A stretch of DNA of 64,000 nt from Gammaproteobacteria bacterium. Lineage in GTDB: Bacteria > Pseudomonadota > Gammaproteobacteria > Pseudomonadales > Azotimanducaceae. The translations under genes were made by a program, and so were the position numbers. Below the pieces are notes generated by a model, which ran no database searches, was not told the DNA's origin, and saw only the letters and a list, made by a program, of their open reading frames with translations. The stretch spans positions 20,929 through 84,928 of the forward strand of contig VXUA01000043.1 of the NCBI GenBank assembly GCA_009837185.1, read 5' to 3'. Shown here piece after piece: positions 17,739-26,828 of this stretch; positions within the stretch are counted from its first letter, which is position 1, and every line of letters begins with the position of its first letter.

Positions 17739-19133
17739 CTAAAACGTAGCGTTGTTTGGTACACGGGGAAAAGGGATCACGTCGCGGATATTTTCCAATC
17801 CAGATAGGTAGAGAAGGAGGCGTTCAAACCCTAGCCCAAAGCCAGCATGAGGTACTGTGCCGTACCTTCGTAAATCGCGATACCACCATAGTTCGTCTCG
17901 AATTTCTTCGTCTATTCTTGAATCGAGAACATCCAATCTCTCCTCTCGCTGGCTTCCGCCGATAATTTCTCCAATGCCCGGTGCCAATACATCCATGGCT
18001 GCCACGGTTCGACCGTCGTCATTGAGACGCATGTAGAAGGCTTTGATATCGGCTGGGTAGTCAGTAACCACAACTACTGACCCAGTGTGTTCGGTTAAAT
18101 ATTTTTCATGTTCTGATTGCAGGTCTCGACCCCATTTCACTGGAAATTCAAATGCTCCTTTTGAGCGCTGGAGTACTTCTACGGCTTCTCTGTAAGGCAT
18201 TCGTAGGAATGGTTTTTCGATGATATTCTTGAATCTGGCAGAAACATCTTTGTTAATTCTCTGTTCAAAAAACGCAATGTCGTCCGGTACTCGTTCCAAG
18301 ACATCGGCAAGTGTAGCCTTCAAGAAGTCTTCAGCTAAATCTACGTTGTCAGTTAAGTCGGCAAAAGCAATCTCCGGCTCAACCATCCAAAATTCTGCTA
18401 AGTGGCGACTAGTGTTGGAATTTTCTGCTCTAAAAGTCGGACCGAAAGTGTAAACCTTTGACAACGCTAAACAGAATGCTTCGACGTTTAGCTGACCGGA
18501 GACCGATAGAAAAGTTTCTTTACCAAAAAAGTCGTCTTCGTAACGTACTCGTGCGTTGGTTAGTTCGAGCGTACTTACTCGGAACAAGTCACCGGCACCT
18601 TCGCAATCGCTGGCCGTAATGATTGGTGTGTTGACCCATACAAAATCATGGTTCTCGAAGTATGAGTGAATTGCTTGTGCGAGTGCTTGACGTAACCTAG
18701 CGATCGCGCCAAACGTATTAGTTCGGGGTCGGAGGTGTGCAACAGTTCTTAAATATTCGAAACTGTGTCTTTTTTTTGCAATCGGATAGTTTTCTGGGTC
18801 CTGCACTGAACCAACGATAACAATGTCCGTTGCTTTGATTTCACGGTCCTGACCCTTACCGAGAGATTCAACCAGCTGTCCTCTTGCGGTAATTGCAGTA
18901 CCTGTGGACATTGTGAGTATCTCGGCGTAGTTCACCAGTTCTTCCGCAGCGACAATTTGGATGGAGTCGAAGCAGGAACCATCGTTTAAGCTAATGAATG
19001 AAAGACCGGCCTTTGAAGAACGAATCGATCGAACCCAGCCTTTGACCTCAATCACGTTAGATTTGTGGTAATCGTCGACTAGTGCTTCTTTGACGGACAC
19101 TCTGTGCGTGGCTACTTGATCAGATTCTGTCAT
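17739..19133 (-). CDS. asnS: Asparagine--tRNA ligase
   Basis: 464 residues, the bacterial AsnRS length. Charges tRNA-Asn in the cytoplasm. N-terminal OB-fold anticodon-binding domain (about residues 20-115, [23 protein letters not shown]), then class II catalytic core: motif 2 region in [19 protein letters not shown] and motif 3 in [19 protein letters not shown]. The ending [14 protein letters not shown] is typical of AsnRS and separates it from AspRS. First of the minus-strand run leading to the ABC pair and lipA. Confidence 0.95.
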   Translation of the reverse strand: MTESDQVATHRVSVKEALVDDYHKSNVIEVKGWVRSIRSSKAGLSFISLNDGSCFDSIQIVAAEELVNYAEILTMSTGTAITARGQLVESLGKGQDREIKATDIVIVGSVQDPENYPIAKKRHSFEYLRTVAHLRPRTNTFGAIARLRQALAQAIHSYFENHDFVWVNTPIITASDCEGAGDLFRVSTLELTNARVRYEDDFFGKETFLSVSGQLNVEAFCLALSKVYTFGPTFRAENSNTSRHLAEFWMVEPEIAFADLTDNVDLAEDFLKATLADVLERVPDDIAFFEQRINKDVSARFKNIIEKPFLRMPYREAVEVLQRSKGAFEFPVKWGRDLQSEHEKYLTEHTGSVVVVTDYPADIKAFYMRLNDDGRTVAAMDVLAPGIGEIIGGSQREERLDVLDSRIDEEIRDELWWYRDLRRYGTVPHAGFGLGFERLLLYLSGLENIRDVIPFPRVPNNATF

Positions 19134-19218
19134 GAGTCTCTCATTTAAGCGAAATCTACACTATCAAAAAAATATGCAAAAAGTGTTTGTACGGGCTGGG
19201 TGTGCTGTCAAAACCGCC

Positions 19219-19237
19219 GCGGAAACGTCGTTCCCGC
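19219..19237 (-). terminator. Possible hairpin between RDD gene and asnS
   Basis: On the minus strand a 7-bp stem (GCGGGAA / TTTCCGC, one G-T pair) with a 5-base loop lies after the stop of the RDD gene; a GGCGGTTTT follows. The U-run is short and not directly at the stem, so termination is uncertain. Confidence 0.3.
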
Positions 19238-19262
19238 AGCGCTATAAATGCAAAGATTCAAC

Positions 19263-19840
19263 CTACACCTTGATGACTACTGTTTTCGCTAGCTTGTCAT
19301 GTAGCGTTTCCCGGTCGTTCTGGAAGGCGAAGCACAAATCTGTTAGTCGAATTAACCAGTTTAACGGCCCAAAGAAGAGTGCCGGGACATCCCAAACCAG
19401 ATACCGGAGAAAGAATAGTCTGTGAAAGGAGACTTTCTCGTACGTTTCCTTATCCACCATCGCGATATTCATCCACTTCTTGCCCAGAGTTTGACCCATA
19501 TTGCCAAAGGAATTCCTTGTAAAAGGAGAAAGCTTATGTGGGTCAATGCAATTAAGTAAAGGATTAGAGGGAAGTTGATATTTATGAATGTGTACCACAT
19601 TATTTCGAACGGGTTGTACACAACTCTTTCAAACCAGTCGCTTCCCCAGGCGACCATAAACCAAACACCGAGAGCGGGGAGGAAGACTAGGAAAAGAACT
19701 ACAAAAATAATGCAGCGTAGAGTCCAATCAATCAACCGAGCGAGGAACCGTTCACCGAGTCCTGCTAGCTCAATATCATCAATATCAAATTCGTGATCTA
19801 GTTCGGCCGTAGGAGTTGCATACGGATTAGTTTCTGTCAT
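19263..19840 (-). pseudogene. RDD-family membrane protein, frameshifted
   Basis: Two overlapping frames together make one RDD protein of about 190 residues. The first (from 19840, MTETNPYATPTAEL) supplies the N-terminal NPYxTP box and two membrane segments up to ISFLLLQGIPLA; the second resumes with NMGQTLGKKWMNIAMVD and ends at RETLHDKLAKTVVIKV. Alignment to the intact neighbours (LHRSGQTIGKK, LHRYGQTIGKR) shows that a single missing base at about 19500-19504 accounts for the break, with no other damage. It is therefore either a recent pseudogene or an assembly error. A -1 slip would also restore the frame, but there is no slippery heptamer. Function of RDD proteins is largely unknown. Confidence 0.75.
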
Positions 19841-20120
19841 AAAACTGTGATGTTATTTTGAGAATGTCGCGAGGCTACCGGTTTGTTCAATAAACCCAAA
19901 ACCGCGACAATCTCTCAATTTTAAGAATGGCGATAGTTCGTGGTCGAGCGATGAAGCAGTTTACGACCAGTGACAACTCGCCAAAAGCGAATTGTCTCAA
20001 TTCAACAACGCTCTATTAGTGATCAGTAAATTGATAGATCGATTAGGCTCACTCTAATAATGTTCACGACCGCTCAAGTCACTTGTCCTTCAACTAGCTG
20101 TGCGAGTCAAAAATGTCTAA

Positions 20121-20138
20121 TTGGAAGTATAATTCCAA
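20121..20138 (+). promoter_or_regulatory. Promoter -10 embedded in an inverted repeat
   Basis: TTGGAA, 6-base gap, TTCCAA is a perfect inverted repeat; a consensus TATAAT -10 box lies within it at 20128-20133, about 30 bases before the GTG start of the ATPase gene. No good -35 box is seen. An operator occluding the promoter is a plausible reading. Confidence 0.45.
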
Positions 20139-20162
20139 ATAACTATCTTTTTTAGAAGTTAA

Positions 20163-21317
20163 GTGCAAAAATATTATATTCGTAAATTGGACCTTCAACT
20201 TCCTGCAAATCAGTCTGCATTCTTGTGGGGTCCTCGACAATGCGGAAAGTCGACCTATTTACGTGAACAGTTTAAACAGTCCATCTACATAGACCTCCTA
20301 GACTTCGATCGACGCGATCGGTTTAGCGTGCGGCCAACTGCTCTCGGTGAAATGCTACAGGCACAACCTTCAGCAAAACTAACATATCCCGTCGTAATTG
20401 ATGAGGTGCAAAACGTTCCGAGCCTATTGGATGAAGTACACCGTTTGATTGAAAACAATCACTACTCATTTGTTCTATGTGGATCTAGTGCGCGGAAGTT
20501 GAAAGCTCCAGGCGTCAATTTACTCGGTGGCAGAGCTTGGCGATTCCATATGTATCCGTTGACCATGGGTGAAATTGGAGAATTCGACTTGTTGACCAGT
20601 TTAAATTGCGGGCTACTCCCCGCAATTTACGGGCGGCAAAATTACCGTCGCAGCCTAGACGCCTACGTAAATAACTATCTCGAAACAGAAATCTACAACG
20701 AAGCCTATGTCCGCAACGCGCAGTCCTTTTCTCGCTTTTTCAAGGCTATGAGATTTTTCCATGGAGAAATCCTAAATTACAGTAGTATTGCACGCGACTG
20801 CGGGGTGAGTAATCACACCGTGCGAACGTACGTCGAAGTCCTCGAAGATACACTGGTGGGATATCTCGTTTACCCTTTTAGCAGACCTTCTAAACGTAGG
20901 ACGATTTCGAGTAAACCAAAGTTCTACTTATTCGATGTTGGGTTGGCAAACTTCGTTTGTGGACGCACCCTTGACCATCGGAGCACAAGCGAGTTTGGTA
21001 AATCGTTTGAACACTTGATACTCACGGAAATCTGGGCGGCGAGAAGCTACTTAGAGAAAGACTTTGAAATTTCTTTTTGGCGAACCAAATCAGGGCTTGA
21101 TGTTGACTTTGTTCTTGGAGACGGCCAAATAGCAGTCGAAGTAAAAAGTCGTGTTAGATCTCGCGATCTGCGAGGAATCAATGCCTTTATTGAAGAGCAT
21201 AAACCGAGATCGGCGATTGTAGTGACAGCCGAAGACGACCGACGACGAATTGGTTTCGTAGAGATTATGCCCTACAGAGTGTTCATTTCGCTACTCAACG
21301 ATGGTCTGTTGATTTGA
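20163..21317 (+). CDS. AAA_14 / DUF4143 ATPase
   Basis: 384 residues. Walker A GPRQCGKST at about residues 23-31, Walker B VVIDEVQNVP near 80-88 and a sensor-like LCGSSARKLK follow the AAA_14 pattern; LLGGRAWRFHMYPLTMGE is the conserved link to the C-terminal DUF4143 half. That half has a winged-helix-like segment (YSSIARDCGVSNHTVRTYVEVLEDT) and a PD-(D/E)xK-like end (SGLDVDFVLGDGQIAVEVKS). These stand-alone ATPases are common and mobile; biochemical role is unknown, possibly DNA-related. The gene is inserted in opposite orientation among minus-strand RDD genes and starts with GTG preceded by AGAAG. Confidence 0.9.
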   Translation: MQKYYIRKLDLQLPANQSAFLWGPRQCGKSTYLREQFKQSIYIDLLDFDRRDRFSVRPTALGEMLQAQPSAKLTYPVVIDEVQNVPSLLDEVHRLIENNHYSFVLCGSSARKLKAPGVNLLGGRAWRFHMYPLTMGEIGEFDLLTSLNCGLLPAIYGRQNYRRSLDAYVNNYLETEIYNEAYVRNAQSFSRFFKAMRFFHGEILNYSSIARDCGVSNHTVRTYVEVLEDTLVGYLVYPFSRPSKRRTISSKPKFYLFDVGLANFVCGRTLDHRSTSEFGKSFEHLILTEIWAARSYLEKDFEISFWRTKSGLDVDFVLGDGQIAVEVKSRVRSRDLRGINAFIEEHKPRSAIVVTAEDDRRRIGFVEIMPYRVFISLLNDGLLI

Positions 21318-21437
21318 TGGATTGTTCGAAGCTACAAAAATCTCGTTGGACATGTTGTCGTCAAGTGTAGATGAATCGAATGGATCAATAGAGTGTCACT
21401 CGACTCGTTTTCAGGCGTTTCGACCAGCCATTCTTTG

Positions 21438-22028
21438 TTAAGCTTTAATCACTATGGTGTTTGCAGTGATGTCGTGAAGAGTTCTACGGTCTGCTCTGAG
21501 TCCATAACCTAAATCTACTAGGCGAGTGATCCAACAGAAAACGACATTTATCAAAAAGGGAATTTCCCAGACTAAGTATCGGAGTACCAAAAGACGTAGT
21601 ACCGGAACTTTCTCGTATGTGTCCGCGTCAACGATTGCGATATTCAAAAGCTTCTTTCCAATGGTTTGACCGGACCGGTGCAACGTTACTCCATGTAGCA
21701 TTAGAAACAGAGCATGTGTAATGAAGATATTTGCGTAAACGTATGGATTGAATAGATTAAAGGTAAGGAGACCGTAGGCTAAATCATTATCCGGGAAAAG
21801 GAATTCACCCAAAGGCTCTACATGGTCACCGGTGAGATCACCAACAGTGAACGCAACGACCCAGATTAGTATCAGCAAAACGAAAGTTGTAAAGCCGAGT
21901 ATGAGTGCATCGATTACCCGTGCTAAAACCCGTTCTCCGATTGTCGCAAGCTCGTAGTCCCCAGAGTCTAACCACGCCTCAGTAGAGTCCGATTTCGGAG
22001 CTTCGTAGGGGTTATATGTGTCTGACAC
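21438..22028 (-). CDS. RDD-family membrane protein
   Basis: About 196 residues with three hydrophobic segments and the RDD signature (ATIGERVLARVIDALILG; later GQTIGKKLLNIAIVDADTYEKV; end RADRRTLHDITANTIVIKA). The start is set at GTG 22028, giving MSDTYNPYEAPKSD, because all three small RDD proteins here begin 4-5 residues before an NPYxAP/NPYxTP box; TTG at 22043 is the alternative. The NPY box is a common leader in small proteobacterial RDD or DUF-type membrane proteins. Role unknown; RDD proteins have been linked to transport and envelope functions. Closest relative is the next RDD gene upstream. Confidence 0.85.
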   Translation of the reverse strand: MSDTYNPYEAPKSDSTEAWLDSGDYELATIGERVLARVIDALILGFTTFVLLILIWVVAFTVGDLTGDHVEPLGEFLFPDNDLAYGLLTFNLFNPYVYANIFITHALFLMLHGVTLHRSGQTIGKKLLNIAIVDADTYEKVPVLRLLVLRYLVWEIPFLINVVFCWITRLVDLGYGLRADRRTLHDITANTIVIKA

Positions 22029-22226
22029 AGTTCTGCTGCTCAAGAGGGTCTAGTCGACACAATTTGCGCGATCCAACACTCCCTGCGTTCTTCGTCATTT
22101 AAGTTAAAAGTAAATTCTGCCGACATCGACTGTCTGGATTGCTATCCCATTGATATTTATGCATCTACCAAAAATTTCCGGTACTACCCTTCCTTCAGAG
22201 TGTCCGCTCTGATGGGGTATTTTAGG

Positions 22227-22256
22227 TTGATTTTGACTGTTGGGTAAGTGTATAAG
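22227..22256 (+). promoter_or_regulatory. Possible promoter
   Basis: TTGATT at 22227-22232 and TATAAG at 22251-22256 with an 18-base spacer form a fair sigma70 pair, pointing to the 34-codon frame starting at 22295. Confidence 0.3.
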
Positions 22257-22294
22257 GGTCGTACATTCGTTTAGATAGTGAAGACCGTTTCAAT

Positions 22295-22396
22295 ATGCGC
22301 GACGAGCGCGTCAGTTACGATGAAGCCAAGAAACTTTCAATTCGATCGGTTGATGAGCACTCTATCGAATACGCTTACAAAGTGCTAGGCCGCTAA
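22295..22396 (+). CDS. Possible 33-residue protein or gene remnant
   Basis: A short frame (MRDERVSYDEAKKLSIRSVD, then EHSIEYAYKVLGR) lies inside the RDD intergenic region. Its composition is protein-like and charged and a fair promoter pair precedes it, but there is no clear ribosome binding site and the length gives little statistical support. It may equally be the remnant of a decayed gene. Confidence 0.25.
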   Translation: MRDERVSYDEAKKLSIRSVDEHSIEYAYKVLGR

Positions 22397-22519
22397 TTTC
22401 AATTTGCGGGACTAACACTAAAACATTTTTCCTCAACTTCTGTTGGAGTTACCACGACACTACTTTCCGGGGATTACGACTTAGAGTTTGCTTCCCTAGT
22501 CCAATTAAAGGTAATGCTT

Positions 22520-23119
22520 TTAGGTGGAAAGGCGATTGACTTTAACCACAATGGTGTTCGCCGTCATGTCGTGTAGTGTTCGACGGTCCTCTCTCAGTCC
22601 AAAAGCTAGGTCTACTAGTCGAATGATCCAATTGACCACGCTAAAAAACAGGGCAGGAATGTCCCAAATCAAATACCGGAACACAAAGAGACGAAGTAGG
22701 GGGACTCTCTCGTAAGTGTCTGCGTCGACGATCGCAATTTTGAGGAGTCTTTTTCCGATGGTTTGGCCGTACCGGTGCAAGAGTAAGCCCTGTAGAACGA
22801 GAAATAGTCCGTGGGTAAGCAAGATACTGATCCAAATGCGTGGATCGAACAGATTAAAAGCAATAAGACTGAGATCTTCGTTACGCTGTAGCCAAACAAG
22901 AATCGGCTCCAATTGATCGTCTGTTAGAACACCACCGAAGAACAAGCTGAGTACTACAATTATTGCTACTGCTGCAGATAAGAAGCCCAGTATGAGCGCA
23001 TCGATCACTCGTGCTAAAACGCGTTCCATAATCGTAGCGAGTTCGTATTCCTCCCAGTCGGACTTAGTCTCCGGGAAGTCCGTTTTAGGAGCTTGGTAAG
23101 GGTTAAATGTTGATGACAT
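22520..23119 (-). CDS. RDD-family membrane protein
   Basis: About 199 residues from the Met of MSSTFNPYQAPKTD; an upstream in-frame Met gives a 5-residue longer form without the family alignment. Three membrane segments (about 38-62, 85-115, 140-165) and RDD marks (IMERVLARVIDALILG, GQTIGKRLLKIAIVDADTYERV, REDRRTLHDMTANTIVVKV). Very similar to the downstream RDD gene and to the frameshifted one, so this is a local gene family. It follows the DUF58 gene by about 95 bases in the same direction and may be a tail gene of the MoxR operon. Confidence 0.87.
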   Translation of the reverse strand: MSSTFNPYQAPKTDFPETKSDWEEYELATIMERVLARVIDALILGFLSAAVAIIVVLSLFFGGVLTDDQLEPILVWLQRNEDLSLIAFNLFDPRIWISILLTHGLFLVLQGLLLHRYGQTIGKRLLKIAIVDADTYERVPLLRLFVFRYLIWDIPALFFSVVNWIIRLVDLAFGLREDRRTLHDMTANTIVVKVNRLST

Positions 23120-23214
23120 CGTTCGTATCCGCAAGCTGGATCGATTGACTCAGTGGGCGAACAGTTTCTTCCCTCACACTACTATTAGGTTGATTTGATC
23201 ATACTATCTGCGAG

Positions 23215-24546
23215 TCAGAACTGGCCGGAACGCTTGAGGCTCCAATAGGCATTGACCATATTTATCGGGAGGTCCTTGGGTTTGCTTTCGAGTACGATTC
23301 TACAAGCTCCTTTGCATTGCGCGACGACACGAGCTCGCTCCTGAATGTACTTCGCAATTCCCAAAACGCTTAGAGCGCTCGCAGCGTTATCAACATCGGA
23401 TTCATACAAACGATCGACAAGACTCTCGTGCAAGTTCGCAAGCATGACGATGTGTCGAGTCGAAAGCAATTTCAAGGCAATCGGTAAATCCTGGTCGTCG
23501 TCTCGAAAGCTCGTCAACAAAACAACCAATGACCTTTTCCTGTGCCTTGCGAGAGCATTTTCAGCTGCTTCGATGTAATCTGACGCATAAGTACCGGTAT
23601 GCAAGTCGTAGGTGCGGTGGAGCATCCGCGTGATTGACGATAGTCCCTTCATTTCTGGAATCCATCGAGAGATCTGTCCAAAACAATATACCGACACGCC
23701 ATCGCCCTGTTGGAGGGCGATGTAAGACAACAATAGCATCGCGTCGAGAGCTTGGTCAAAGAGTGGAGACACCTCGTCGTCGCTATGCATGCGTTTTCCT
23801 GTATCGACGAGAAACAACAATTGCTGCGACCGTTCGTCTTGAAATTCACGAGAAATCAAAGCTCGACGTTTCGACGTTGTTTTCCAGTCAATGTGATTTA
23901 ACTGGTCTCCTTGACGATATTCTCGTAGTTGATGAAAATCGAGCCCAGTTCCCCGGCGATGCTGTTTTCGTAAACCGATTAAGAGGGTTTGATGCGCTAA
24001 CAAAATTTGCAGATACCTGCTGATTTGAGCAAAGTCCGGATAGACTCTGACAGAGGTCTTACAAGGCACGTGCGAAATCACTTGCCAAAATCCAAGTATT
24101 GAATCGTAGGTGATGTCTACAAAATCCAGATTGAAGTTTCCACGGACTCGTGGATGGACCGAATACTCAAAGACTACTGTACTCTGTGCTGGAACCGATT
24201 GCGAGATGCTAGAATTTTTTGGATTGAGCTCAAGAGGGCATCGATCCTGTATGACCATTTTGACTGTTCGGTCGTAGTCGTGCCGAACCGAGAGTTCTAC
24301 TTTGCTTTTATGTCCGAAAGCTAAGCTGTTAGCCATTTCCCGGCGCGCTTCAAGTTCAGTCCGATTGCGTAGTAACAAATAGTCGACGCCGATCAGTACG
24401 AGCCATAGACTTGCTATGATGATCAAAGATAGATTAAGAAACTGATGGAGAAACTCAGGGAACTGAAGCAATCTTACGGTTGGCGAGAGTATCGCCAGCA
24501 CCGTGACACCTGCTAGGCTTCCGATAAAGAGATTAGATGGCCTCAT
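23215..24546 (-). CDS. DUF58 domain protein (vWA-like)
   Basis: 443 residues. Two N-terminal membrane segments (about 8-28 and 34-53), a beta-rich periplasmic-type stretch, then the DUF58 core: RRGTGLDFHQLREYRQGDQLNHIDW, one of the most conserved DUF58 sequences, and a vWA-like fold opening with LLFLVDTGKRM. In this family the DUF58 protein is the partner of a MoxR AAA+ ATPase. Here its start overlaps the MoxR stop by 4 bases (ATGA). The MIDAS-like D-x-S-x-S is D-T-G-K-R, so metal binding may be lost. Confidence 0.9.
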   Translation of the reverse strand: MRPSNLFIGSLAGVTVLAILSPTVRLLQFPEFLHQFLNLSLIIIASLWLVLIGVDYLLLRNRTELEARREMANSLAFGHKSKVELSVRHDYDRTVKMVIQDRCPLELNPKNSSISQSVPAQSTVVFEYSVHPRVRGNFNLDFVDITYDSILGFWQVISHVPCKTSVRVYPDFAQISRYLQILLAHQTLLIGLRKQHRRGTGLDFHQLREYRQGDQLNHIDWKTTSKRRALISREFQDERSQQLLFLVDTGKRMHSDDEVSPLFDQALDAMLLLSYIALQQGDGVSVYCFGQISRWIPEMKGLSSITRMLHRTYDLHTGTYASDYIEAAENALARHRKRSLVVLLTSFRDDDQDLPIALKLLSTRHIVMLANLHESLVDRLYESDVDNAASALSVLGIAKYIQERARVVAQCKGACRIVLESKPKDLPINMVNAYWSLKRSGQF

Positions 24547-25565
24547 GTTCTTGGTGCAGGAATCTCCGCGATGATGTCGCTCAAAACTTTGTCTGCGGAC
24601 AGACCTTCGATTTGAAACTCTGGACTTAGTGAAATGCGATGTCGTAGAGCAGGAAGCGCAGTTGCATGAATGTCGTCTGGTGTGACAAAATACCTGTTGT
24701 TCATTAACGCGGCTCCGCGCGCCATGCGGGCTAACGCAATACCTGCACGGGGGCTCGCACCTTGTGTGACACCATTGAAGTTGCGTGTTGCGCGAACAAT
24801 CTCCACAGCGTACTTCAATACTTCATCATCTATGTAAATTCTCGAAGCGATCTGTTGTGCCTTCAAGACGTCTTCCGCAGTAGCTACAGCTTCGATAGCG
24901 GAAGTGTCAAGTTGGTCTACAGCACGATTGGTGGTTACTTGATCCACGATCGCGATTTCATCTTCTGCAGCAGGATAGTCAATGTAGGCATTGATCATGA
25001 ATCGATCTAGTTGTGCTTCTGGAAGAGGGTAGGTACCTTCAAACTCGATTGGATTTTGCGTGGCTAATACCATGTATGGTTTGGCTACTGCGAAACTCTC
25101 CCCTTCAATCGTTGCCCGTCTTTCTTGCATTATCTCCAGGAGCGCGGATTGAGTCTTTGCAGGTGCTCGATTAATCTCATCTGCTAGTAACAGATTGGTG
25201 AAGACGGGTCCTTTTCGAATAACAAATTCTTCCGTTTTCAGGCTGTACTGTGCATGGCCAGTTACATCGCTAGGCATAAGGTCCGGCGTGAACTGAATGC
25301 GCGCTGTATCCGCCTGTATACTTGTAGCAAGAGCGCGAACTAGCAGGGTTTTACCTAATCCCGGTACACCTTCAAGTAATACGTGCCCGTTCGCAATTAA
25401 ACACTGCAAAACATGATCGACCACTTCATCTTGTCCAAGCACAATTTTTGACATATTCGCTGAAATCTGACTGAAACAGTGCGAACATTGGTCGATTGCT
25501 TCTATCGTTTGAGCATCGACTCTATGGCGCTTTTGTTCAGATTCGGTTGAGACTAAATCGTTCAT
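24543..25565 (-). CDS. MoxR-family AAA+ ATPase
   Basis: 340 residues. Cytosolic AAA+ chaperone-like ATPase. Walker A GVPGLGKT at about residues 62-69, Walker B LLLADEINRAPAKTQSALLEIMQE, sensor 1 in VLATQNPIEFEGTYPLPEAQLDRF, and the C-terminal lid GASPRAGIALARMARGAALM with the sensor 2 Arg. MoxR proteins act with vWA or DUF58 partners to mature or activate other complexes; the client here is unknown. 18 bases after the DUF4350 gene and overlapping the DUF58 gene, so strongly coupled. Confidence 0.94.
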   Translation of the reverse strand: MNDLVSTESEQKRHRVDAQTIEAIDQCSHCFSQISANMSKIVLGQDEVVDHVLQCLIANGHVLLEGVPGLGKTLLVRALATSIQADTARIQFTPDLMPSDVTGHAQYSLKTEEFVIRKGPVFTNLLLADEINRAPAKTQSALLEIMQERRATIEGESFAVAKPYMVLATQNPIEFEGTYPLPEAQLDRFMINAYIDYPAAEDEIAIVDQVTTNRAVDQLDTSAIEAVATAEDVLKAQQIASRIYIDDEVLKYAVEIVRATRNFNGVTQGASPRAGIALARMARGAALMNNRYFVTPDDIHATALPALRHRISLSPEFQIEGLSADKVLSDIIAEIPAPRT

Positions 25566-25583
25566 ATTGTTGGCGGTTCTCCG

Positions 25584-26828
25584 TTAAGACTTTCGTAGCG
25601 ACGGCTGCATGTTTTGTCGCAATGTTGCTTGTAGTTTTCTCACGTTGTCGACCAAGTCTGCCTCAGTCTCTGGTGAGTGATTCAGAAAATCAGATTTGCC
25701 GATTTTCTTCTCTTCGTTCGAGTTTTGTGTGACTGGCCCCTTGCTCGGACCAAAGACTCCCTTCGGATTGTCGCTTACCCATTGAAACGCACGAAAAAAG
25801 CGTCTGATGTCCTTCTTTCGCCACGCAAATTCTGTTACACTGGTAACGTAATCGATTGTTGCACGGCGCGGGATGGGTATCGCGTGCATAGGGGGTGAAC
25901 TCCTTATATTGCGCGCGATTAATGCGACGAGGAAAGTAACTAGCATTCCTATTAACGGAATGTAATAGTTGTCCCACACCAAGTTGAGAAGATGCGGTGT
26001 ATTCACGGGCTCTCGAGGGACTATCCAAACCGCCATTTCACTATTTCGTGCAGCAACTGGGTCTATTGAGCCGCGAACTAAGCGTAAGAAAACATATGCA
26101 TGATCGGCGCAGTCGACACGTTGATTTGCCCAGAGATCTAGATCGGTTACGAAATACACTGTACCGAGCCCCCAGTTCATTTTTAGGAAGTACATTCGAG
26201 ACAAAGTTACTATGTCTTCAGCAAAGGGGGAATTACCGGTAACAAGCTGAGGTGAAGACTGTTCTCTCAGGGCAAGGTTAGCCGTGTCGCCGTTAGCAAA
26301 CTGAATCGGTGATGTAGACTGTTCACAAGGCAACTTCCGTGAAAACTGAGTGTACCAATTCGTCCAAGCGCTAAACGCACTGCGTTCTCGTTCCTCAAAA
26401 ACCATTAACTTGTTCGGGAAATAGTTTGAGTTAATTACGCTCAAAGGATCTTCGTCTGTATGTACGACGGGCACTCGATAAATCAATGTACCACCTTGTA
26501 GCACCCATTTTTCTAATTCTGTATTGACACTTTCTTCTACTTCGGAACTGCGAACGTCTGTTAGAATTATTGTGTCTGACAGCGCGGGCAGATCCTCTGC
26601 GTCGAGTCGTGCATGCGAGTGTACAGTAACACCATATCGCTCGCTAAACTTTGAAATTCCTAACCATCGATCCTTCAAAGCTTCACTTGTAAGAAAGAGT
26701 TGTGTTCGTTCCTCCGTAACCAGCTGCCAAACGATCCAACTTCCAATAATGAGCACCGCTCCTAGTAAAACGAGCCCACATATAAGAACGTAAACCCAGG
26801 TGTTGGAACTACGCGAACGAACTTTCAT
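25584..26828 (-). CDS. DUF4350 domain membrane protein
   Basis: About 414 residues from the Met of MKVRSRSSNTW, which overlaps the upstream gene by 20 bases; a longer frame to 26885 would overlap it further. One N-terminal membrane helix (about 11-34), an extracytoplasmic DUF4350 domain of Rossmann-like type (LPALSDTIILTDVRSSEV, WVLQGGTLIYRVP), a second helix near 305-325 (YYIPLIGMLVTFLVALIARN), and a cytoplasmic tail with a conserved SSPPMHAIPIPRR segment. This gene normally sits between DUF4129 and MoxR, as here. Molecular role unknown. Confidence 0.85.
   Translation of the reverse strand: MKVRSRSSNTWVYVLICGLVLLGAVLIIGSWIVWQLVTEERTQLFLTSEALKDRWLGISKFSERYGVTVHSHARLDAEDLPALSDTIILTDVRSSEVEESVNTELEKWVLQGGTLIYRVPVVHTDEDPLSVINSNYFPNKLMVFEERERSAFSAWTNWYTQFSRKLPCEQSTSPIQFANGDTANLALREQSSPQLVTGNSPFAEDIVTLSRMYFLKMNWGLGTVYFVTDLDLWANQRVDCADHAYVFLRLVRGSIDPVAARNSEMAVWIVPREPVNTPHLLNLVWDNYYIPLIGMLVTFLVALIARNIRSSPPMHAIPIPRRATIDYVTSVTEFAWRKKDIRRFFRAFQWVSDNPKGVFGPSKGPVTQNSNEEKKIGKSDFLNHSPETEADLVDNVRKLQATLRQNMQPSLRKS

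Larger units (their letters stand above)
22029..22519. other. Intergenic region between RDD paralogues
   Basis: 491 bases. Besides the short frame and possible promoter listed separately on the plus strand, it should contain the minus-strand promoter for the downstream RDD gene. No repeat or RNA gene is evident. Confidence 0.4.

Noticed and set aside
19490..19510. Programmed -1 frameshifting in the RDD gene
   Set aside because: A -1 slip restores the frame, but there is no X-XXY-YYZ slippery heptamer or downstream structure that I can see, and the paralogues are in one frame.
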